The position numbers and the translations under genes were made by a program. Positions 31,445 through 36,977 of a stretch of DNA of 36,977 nucleotides are shown one piece after another. Numbering within the stretch: position 1 is the first letter of the stretch; each line of letters starts with the position of its first letter. The notes beneath the pieces were generated by a model. The model worked only from the letters and a program-made list of their open reading frames with translations. It was not told the DNA's origin and did not search any database. This DNA comes from Okeania sp. SIO2B3 (lineage in GTDB: Bacteria > Cyanobacteriota > Cyanobacteriia > Cyanobacteriales > Microcoleaceae): NCBI RefSeq assembly GCF_010672525.1, contig NZ_JAAHGH010000078.1, positions 1 to 36,977 on the forward strand, written 5' to 3'.

Positions 31445-32425
31445 ATGACAAAAAAAACGACTCGACGTAACTTTATAATGACAAGCATTGCTGCTACAGG
31501 TAGTATAGTAGGTTGTGCTGCTGTCAATAAAAAATCTCAGACCAAAGTAGCATCTGCTAAAGAGCTACCCACCACATCCACAATGCCAGAACGAGTATTA
31601 GGTAAAACGGGTGTAAAAGTACCATTGTTAGGTTTAGGTGGAGCAGGAAAAACACCCCTAGATAAGAGTGGAAGCAAAAAAAAGTCAGTCGCAATAATTG
31701 AAACTGCTCTGTCTCTAGGAATTAGATATTTTGATACTGCTGCTAGTTATGGTGCAAGTGAAGAACATTTAGGGAAAGTGTTACCTGCTTATCGAAAAGA
31801 TATATTTTTGGCAAGTAAGACAGGAAAACGCGACCGCGACGGAGCATGGCGGGAATTAGAGCGATCGCTAAAACGGTTAAATACAGATTATCTCGACTCG
31901 TGGCAGTTACACCATGTTTCATTTACAGAAACTTTGGATGAAATATTCAGTTCCCAAGGTGCTATCAAAGCAATGGAAGAAGCAAAAGAACAAGGTATAG
32001 TCAAATTTTCAGGAATTACAGGTCATCACGAACCTGATGTTATCGCTGAAGGACTACGTCGCTATCCATTTGACACTACTCTGGTTACTATTAATGCTGC
32101 TGACAAACATCATCCCCGACCATTTGCTCCTACTGTGTTACCTGTTGCGCAACAAAAAAATGTAGGTGTTATTGGAATGAAAATACCTGCTTACGGCAAG
32201 TTACTCCGACCAGGGGTATTGAATATGCAGGAAGCGATGGGATATGTATTGTCCTTAGAAGGTGTACATTGTTGTATCGTAGCGACAGAGTCTGTGGAAA
32301 TGTTGCAGTCTAATGTTAGGGTCGCCCAAACATTTCAGCAGTTAACTCAACAGGACATGGGAGCGATCGAGCAAAAAACAGCCAGTGTTTGGCAAGAAAA
32401 TACTTTCTTCCGTGCTTGGACTTGA
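31445..32425 (+). CDS. Aldo/keto reductase with Tat-lipoprotein leader
   Basis: A 326-residue NAD(P)H-dependent oxidoreductase. The leader is twin-arginine (TTRRNFIMTSIAATGS, R7-R8) and ends in a lipobox-like IVGC with Cys24. It should be exported folded and lipid-anchored outside the inner membrane. The barrel shows the catalytic tetrad: D97 and Y102 (DTAASYG), K125 (LASKTGKR) and H156 (WQLHHV). It has the strands EAKEQGIVKFSGITGH and NVGVIGMKIPAYG. The N-terminal signature is PERVLGKTGVKVPLLGLGG. Some family relatives carry a [4Fe-4S] domain at the C-terminus; here there is none. The substrate is unknown. It is monocistronic: a MITE cluster lies upstream and a CAGGACTTACGC element downstream. 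Confidence 0.9.
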   Translation: MTKKTTRRNFIMTSIAATGSIVGCAAVNKKSQTKVASAKELPTTSTMPERVLGKTGVKVPLLGLGGAGKTPLDKSGSKKKSVAIIETALSLGIRYFDTAASYGASEEHLGKVLPAYRKDIFLASKTGKRDRDGAWRELERSLKRLNTDYLDSWQLHHVSFTETLDEIFSSQGAIKAMEEAKEQGIVKFSGITGHHEPDVIAEGLRRYPFDTTLVTINAADKHHPRPFAPTVLPVAQQKNVGVIGMKIPAYGKLLRPGVLNMQEAMGYVLSLEGVHCCIVATESVEMLQSNVRVAQTFQQLTQQDMGAIEQKTASVWQENTFFRAWT

Positions 32426-32451
32426 GGGGTGAAGCTACCCTAATATAATGT

Positions 32452-32561
32452 CAGGACTTACGCAAATTAATCTTGAAAACACCATCTGTAGGTGCGCATT
32501 CGCTCTCCGCAAAGCTCCGCTAACGCCCTCACTGGATAAGCGTGTCCGTCCGTAAGTCCTG
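32452..32561. mobile_element. MITE-like element, CAGGACTTACGCA family, copy 3
   Basis: 110 bp between CAGGACTTACGCA and CCGTAAGTCCTG. It carries CCATCTGTAGG, CGCATTCGC and CCCTCACTGGAT in the same order as 14121-14233. It lies 27 bp after the aldo/keto reductase gene. Confidence 0.6.
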
Positions 32562-32636
32562 AATATCTTAGAAAGAATAGTTTTGTGGTACACGAATTAA
32601 TTAAAAATAGCAAATACTATTGAATTAATAGAAATT

Positions 32637-35636
32637 ATGAAATCATATTTATTAATTTCCCTGAAATTGCTTTTGCTTACTCTTGCTACCTTGAGTCAAT
32701 CTTCTATTGCTCATTCTCGCGAACCTTATGGGAAAGGTCTGACTTACATTGAAAAGTTACCTGAACCTCAAGATGTTGTAAAAGAAGAATTAAAGAAGCA
32801 AGAGGCTACACTTAAGCAACTTGAATTAGCCGAAAAATCGGCAGGAAAACCATTACTAAGTTATGGTAGTTCTAGTGAAGTTACAAATAGTAAAAATTTT
32901 GACTATGTTGGTGAATGTGTGCCAGCAAATGGGAATGGTGAAGATGAATCTGTTTCTTGTAGAGAGAAACTTCTAGGGAAAATGTGTGAAACACAGCTAA
33001 TGCTAGAAACAGCTAATAATAATACTACTAATTTTTGTCAGCAATATTTTGATTTAGCTACATCATATAGTCAAGACGACATTTGCGTTGTGTGGCCTTT
33101 CCATATTGAGCATTATCAGCATCTAGATAATAATTCTCTTAAAAAACTATTACTTGCTTGTCAACAAGCGCTACTAGAAAAAATTTCTCAACCTCCCCGT
33201 CGTTATTATTCTACAGCAGGATTCATGTTGCGAAATTTGAAGGAAATATATTTTGCACTCAAAGATTATTCTGGAGCCAAAGATTTTTTTACTGACATTA
33301 TTAAGGTAGCCAAGAAAAAAGATAAACAAGCTAATCGTGAATCCTCTAAAGACATTTCTTGGAATACAAAGAATATAATTTATCCGGCATTAAATATTCT
33401 GGGAGATATATATTTTGCCACAGAAGATTGGGATAAAGCTATGAATCTGTACTTAGAAGCAAATTCAATTTATACTAAACATAATAACGATCATCAAACT
33501 GGCCGTGTCTATTCTTTCCTAGCTGGGGGATTAGCAACTTTACCTGGTGGTTCTTTATCTCCAGCTTCTATAGCCCGAACTTATAGTTTCGTTGGCAATC
33601 GTTCTAGACTTGCCTTGATTATGGCAATGAAAGGTCAAACTAATGATGCCAAAAAATTACTTGATGATAGTATCAAAGATTTAGAGAAAGTATCTAAGGA
33701 GCAAGTCGATAAGGCAGATGTAATTGCTCTTCAAGAAATTGGTACACCTCTCTATACTACTCAACAATTGCTGCTGACAAATGATAAAGAATATGGAAAA
33801 GCTTTAGAGTATGCCGATCGCTCCCGTTCACTTTCCTATATTTTTAGTCTTGAAGGTTTATCCAGAGATATTCCAGATGTTTTATCTTTTCAGGAAATGC
33901 AAGTTTTTGCCAAAGACCAAAAAGCAACACTCGTTCTTTACTCCATCCCAGATTTACCTATATATGACTACGATAAATTTCAAGCAAGAGAAAATAAAGT
34001 CTTAATTTGGGTAATCCAGCCAAATGGTAAGCTTAACTTTCGAGAAGTTGATGTTTCATCGGTCTTGAACCAATCTAACTCTAGCTCAGAATTTAATAAT
34101 ATCAAATCAACTAGATTTGTATACGGCGCTGTCAATTCAACTATATTTATATATGGCGCTATAGTATTAGTTAGTATAGGAGCTTTTACTATACTTTCCC
34201 CAAATCATAGAAGGATAGGAGTTGCTGCGTTAATTGGGATAAGTTCTGGTTTGGTGCTGACAAATACATTCAACTCATTGACAAAAATTGAATTAAAAGA
34301 TCGGGAAACTACAGGACAAACTGTTGCTTTATCAAATCTCACAAAAGATACCCTTTTAGCAATAAAAAATCGCGACAGCAATCAAACTTCTCTATTAAAA
34401 AAATTATATCAAGTGCTGATTGAACCCATACAAAATACCTTACCTACTAATCCTGATGAACATATTGTCTTTATTCCCTATCGAGGTTTACATCGCGTTC
34501 CCTTTGCATCACTCATATCATCTGATAATAAGTATTTAATCGATCAGCATACTATACGAATAGCTCCCTCGATCCAAGCTCTAAAATTTATTACAGAAAG
34601 AGCTGCTAGTGCAAAAAGAGTAGGCAATGATTACTTAATTGTCGGTAATCCAAAGATGTCAGAAGTGTCCATTGGTTCTCTTGGAGTAATTAAAGTACCA
34701 GCTCAACTACCTTCTGCTGAGGTTGAAGCCAGAGAAATTGCTAAACTTTATGGTACAACCCCTCTTATTGGTAGAGATGCTTCTATTGAGAGAGTTCAAA
34801 GCAAGCTATTTAACTCGCGAATTTTACACTTTGCGACTCATGGTTTTCTTAATATTGGTGATAGTAGAGCTGGTCTTGTCATGACTTCTGGAGTATTAGA
34901 TACTCGCGATCTTTATTCAAATCGATTTATGGCAGAGATGGCAGTTTTAAGTGCTTGCAATACCGGGTTAGGAACAGAAACTGTGGAAGGAAACTTGGGA
35001 TTAACTCGTCCGTTTCTGATTGGAGGAGTACCTACGGTTGTTTCTTCTTTGTGGTCAGTACCTGATCGCTCTACAAGAGAACTAATGATTGACTTTTATC
35101 AGAACTTGAAAAATACCTCTGATCAAGCAAAAGCTCTACGTCAAGCTATGTTAAACGCAAAAGGGAAGCGTTCCGATCCAGTTGACTGGTCAGCATTTAC
35201 CCTGACTGGTTTAGGAGAATCTCCGAAAGCTTCTGCATCTAGATCTGTTAAGCAAGTTGTTGGCTATTTGTCATGTGGTAGATCATACGCTCGCGGAGGT
35301 GGTGTGGGTGAAAATTCGCGAGACTTATTGTCTGCAACTCTCGAATCAACTCCCAATGGTTTCACTCTTGCATTGACTGAAGCTGATGGGTCAAAACATA
35401 AGCTCAATCTCGACGATCAAAATTTAGTTTTGCTTAGTGCTAGTTCTTTTAGTGAAGAGAGAAATATGTGGGGTCCATGGAACCTGGTTGCTAATTCAAA
35501 TTCACCTTTTGAGATAAAATCTGATGGCTCTTTTGATACGATAGTGGTAGTTAGTACCCGCTCTGTTTGTAAATTTGTAGGCAAAGTTGAATTTATCGGT
35601 GATGCAGCAGATAAATTAGCACGAACTCAGAGATAA
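32637..35636 (+). CDS. TPR-CHAT caspase-like protease with signal peptide and two membrane segments
   Basis: A 999-residue protein. Residues 1-26 are a signal peptide (SLKLLLLTLATLSQSSIAHS). A helical region follows (about 40-440), with TPR-like helix pairs in about 190-420 (LKEIYFALKDYSGAKDFFTD, then NILGDIYFATEDWDKAMNLY). Two hydrophobic segments (about 500-520 and 528-546) are separated by a basic turn (SPNHRRIG). The C-terminal CHAT peptidase domain (about 590-870) has the His/Cys dyad H735 (LHFATHGFLN) and C774 (VLSACNTGLG), with FIPYRGLHRVPFASL, then GLTRPFLIGGVPTVVSSLW. After CHAT there is an extra 125 residues of beta-type sequence. The dyad is intact, so it should be an active cysteine protease. 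With the N-terminus exported and the basic turn inside, both TPR and CHAT parts would face the periplasm. No substrate gene is evident. Convergent with the COP23 gene. Confidence 0.9.
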   Translation: MKSYLLISLKLLLLTLATLSQSSIAHSREPYGKGLTYIEKLPEPQDVVKEELKKQEATLKQLELAEKSAGKPLLSYGSSSEVTNSKNFDYVGECVPANGNGEDESVSCREKLLGKMCETQLMLETANNNTTNFCQQYFDLATSYSQDDICVVWPFHIEHYQHLDNNSLKKLLLACQQALLEKISQPPRRYYSTAGFMLRNLKEIYFALKDYSGAKDFFTDIIKVAKKKDKQANRESSKDISWNTKNIIYPALNILGDIYFATEDWDKAMNLYLEANSIYTKHNNDHQTGRVYSFLAGGLATLPGGSLSPASIARTYSFVGNRSRLALIMAMKGQTNDAKKLLDDSIKDLEKVSKEQVDKADVIALQEIGTPLYTTQQLLLTNDKEYGKALEYADRSRSLSYIFSLEGLSRDIPDVLSFQEMQVFAKDQKATLVLYSIPDLPIYDYDKFQARENKVLIWVIQPNGKLNFREVDVSSVLNQSNSSSEFNNIKSTRFVYGAVNSTIFIYGAIVLVSIGAFTILSPNHRRIGVAALIGISSGLVLTNTFNSLTKIELKDRETTGQTVALSNLTKDTLLAIKNRDSNQTSLLKKLYQVLIEPIQNTLPTNPDEHIVFIPYRGLHRVPFASLISSDNKYLIDQHTIRIAPSIQALKFITERAASAKRVGNDYLIVGNPKMSEVSIGSLGVIKVPAQLPSAEVEAREIAKLYGTTPLIGRDASIERVQSKLFNSRILHFATHGFLNIGDSRAGLVMTSGVLDTRDLYSNRFMAEMAVLSACNTGLGTETVEGNLGLTRPFLIGGVPTVVSSLWSVPDRSTRELMIDFYQNLKNTSDQAKALRQAMLNAKGKRSDPVDWSAFTLTGLGESPKASASRSVKQVVGYLSCGRSYARGGGVGENSRDLLSATLESTPNGFTLALTEADGSKHKLNLDDQNLVLLSASSFSEERNMWGPWNLVANSNSPFEIKSDGSFDTIVVVSTRSVCKFVGKVEFIGDAADKLARTQR

Positions 35637-35646
35637 TGGTTGAAAC

Positions 35647-35690
35647 GAAGCATATTTTTAACTAATTTTTCACCTAAAAAAATATGCTTC
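35647..35690. terminator. Shared hairpin between convergent CHAT and COP23 genes
   Basis: GAAGCATATTTTT (35647-35659) pairs perfectly with AAAAATATGCTTC (35678-35690), a 13-bp stem with 18-nt loop. It is symmetric enough to act in both directions. Confidence 0.65.
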
Positions 35691-35755
35691 ACAGACGCAT
35701 TGACTATCCTTTTATGAGGAGAGAAAACTTTACATCAAAAAGTTCTTTTAGTTCT

Positions 35756-36379
35756 TTAGAATCTTGACTCAGAAGGACTACCATTAGTAGTTGGAGCATT
35801 CTGCCAATATTCAAACACTCTTATATAAGAGCCACCATCACGCTCTACTGTAAGACCTCCAGAATGTCGAAAAGCAATAACTTCCTGTAAAACATCATCA
35901 ACATTTTCTCCAGACTTTAACGTTATTAGTAAGTTTTGATCGTTACACTGAGAATCTTTAATTTCTTTACTAACACAGAGAGTCGGATAATTATTTAAAC
36001 TCCCAGAAAAAATATAATCAATAATCCCATTATTATAATATATTTGTAACCTCCTAGAAACCTCTTGGCAACGAGTCTGTGGGTCCCATTTTGGCCCCCA
36101 AGAAGTATCCTTCCAAAAAAACATTGGAACATCTGCTTTAGAGGATGAACGTATTATTGTAGCTGGAACATTTTCTCCTTCTGGAGTTTTATATGAGCCG
36201 CAAAAAAAGGAAAGATTCGGACTTTGAATATTTTTCTCTGGTAGATTTTTCTCTGAGGAAGGTGAATTATTATCATCTGAACTATCCGAACTTAACATTG
36301 GGATAAAAGCAGCTAATATACTAGCTAATATACTTCCAGCAAAACCTATCAGAGCAACAATAATGTCTGTTTTTTTCAT
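35756..36379 (-). CDS. COP23-domain membrane-anchored protein
   Basis: A 207-residue protein. Residues 5-28 form a membrane helix (DIIVALIGFAGSILASILAA), followed by a low-complexity Ser/Asp/Asn linker (30-55) and a COP23 domain (about 56-195). The domain shows the family landmarks VPATIIRSSSKADVPMFFW, TRCQEVSRRLQIYYNNGIID, then TLCVSKEI and CNDQNLLITLKSGEN. The Cys pair C104/C134 and the further Cys are typical. COP23 is named after a circadianly oscillating membrane protein of Cyanothece; no biochemical role is established. The orientation is anchor first, with the domain probably in the periplasm. It converges on the TPR-CHAT gene, 119 bp apart, with a shared hairpin. ATG at 36379. Confidence 0.82.
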   Translation of the reverse strand: MKKTDIIVALIGFAGSILASILAAFIPMLSSDSSDDNNSPSSEKNLPEKNIQSPNLSFFCGSYKTPEGENVPATIIRSSSKADVPMFFWKDTSWGPKWDPQTRCQEVSRRLQIYYNNGIIDYIFSGSLNNYPTLCVSKEIKDSQCNDQNLLITLKSGENVDDVLQEVIAFRHSGGLTVERDGGSYIRVFEYWQNAPTTNGSPSESRF

Positions 36380-36573
36380 TATTAATAAATTTGGTATAGC
36401 AGTACATTTAAAAATAACCTCACAATCAATAGCTTAAAATCCTGATTATTTTGATATGATATAGCGCTACGCATTAAGGTTAGGACATTTCTCAACCCTA
36501 AAACCCTTTAACAGTTTACTATTCCCTATTCCCTAGCGCGTAACGCTATAGATAAAATTATATTGAAAACAAA
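36380..36573. other. Gap between psbA terminator and COP23 gene
   Basis: It contains an inverted pair ATATAGCGCTACGC (about 36460) and GCGTAACGCTATAG (about 36538), related to GCGTAGCGCTATAG near 26943. A two-unit TTCCCTA repeat is also present. It should include the COP23 promoter. Confidence 0.4.
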
Positions 36574-36604
36574 AAACGCCCCCCAATAAAATTGGAGAGC
36601 GTTT
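36574..36604 (-). terminator. Rho-independent terminator of psbA
   Basis: AAACGC with CCCAAT pairs with ATTGG and GCGTTT around an AAA loop. On the minus strand the stem is followed by a T-rich run (GCGTTTTTTGTTTTC). It lies 30 bp after the psbA stop codon. Confidence 0.85.
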
Positions 36605-36633
36605 AGATTAGCTAACTAAAGCTAACTTAGAAA

Positions 36634-36977
<344 letters not shown>

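Noticed and set aside
32637-35636. TPR-CHAT protein as the protease partner of a type III-E CRISPR effector
   Set aside because: No gRAMP, cas or repeat array is nearby, and the protein has a signal peptide, so it acts outside the cytoplasm.

Overview
The window looks like part of a filamentous cyanobacterium chromosome of the Oscillatoriales kind (low GC, loosely packed genes). The evidence is a psbA (photosystem II D1) gene cut by the right edge, many HIP1 octamers (GCGATCGC) inside genes, cyanobacterial families (COP23, DUF2811), and intergenic DNA full of 7-bp tandem repeats and small inverted-repeat elements. The species cannot be named from the sequence alone. No tRNA, rRNA or CRISPR array was seen.

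Left part (1-14.0 kb): a TPR protein, an orphan OmpR-type response regulator, an oxygen-dependent protoporphyrinogen oxidase (HemY type), a DUF2811 protein, a helically phased cluster of five DnaA-box-like motifs (7292-7365), an iron-sulfur cryptochrome/photolyase, a membrane sensor histidine kinase and a Gfo/Idh/MocA oxidoreductase. Middle (14.5-26.4 kb): a run of minus-strand genes. A SulP anion transporter is followed, at higher coordinates, by a Trypco1 protein with a decayed trypsin-like protease beside it. Then, in transcription order from 26.4 kb downwards, come a three-subunit molybdenum hydroxylase of the PaoABC type, a small membrane protein, an XdhC-type chaperone overlapping a MocA-like nucleotidyltransferase, and a SufU iron-sulfur scaffold. 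This set would make, mature and supply Fe-S to one molybdenum enzyme. It is interrupted by an IS605-type TnpB relic between the FAD and molybdenum subunit genes.

Right part (27-37 kb): an RDD-pilin fusion protein, a DacB-type D-Ala-D-Ala carboxypeptidase, a Uma2-type nuclease gene split by a 174-bp element with an exact 8-bp target duplication, a Tat-exported lipoprotein aldo/keto reductase, a TPR-CHAT protease with a signal peptide and two internal membrane segments, a convergent COP23-domain membrane protein, and the 3' end of psbA with its terminator.

The most distinctive property is the density of non-autonomous repeats. At least seven inverted-repeat families can be told apart, several with recognisable target duplications (8 bp, TAATTA, TA). 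Some are nested, so their relative age can be read. Heptanucleotide repeats with different units occupy most gaps and have run into the 3' ends of several genes. The observations most worth checking are the DnaA-box array, the decayed Trypco1-trypsin pair, the element-split nuclease gene and the membrane-anchored CHAT protein.
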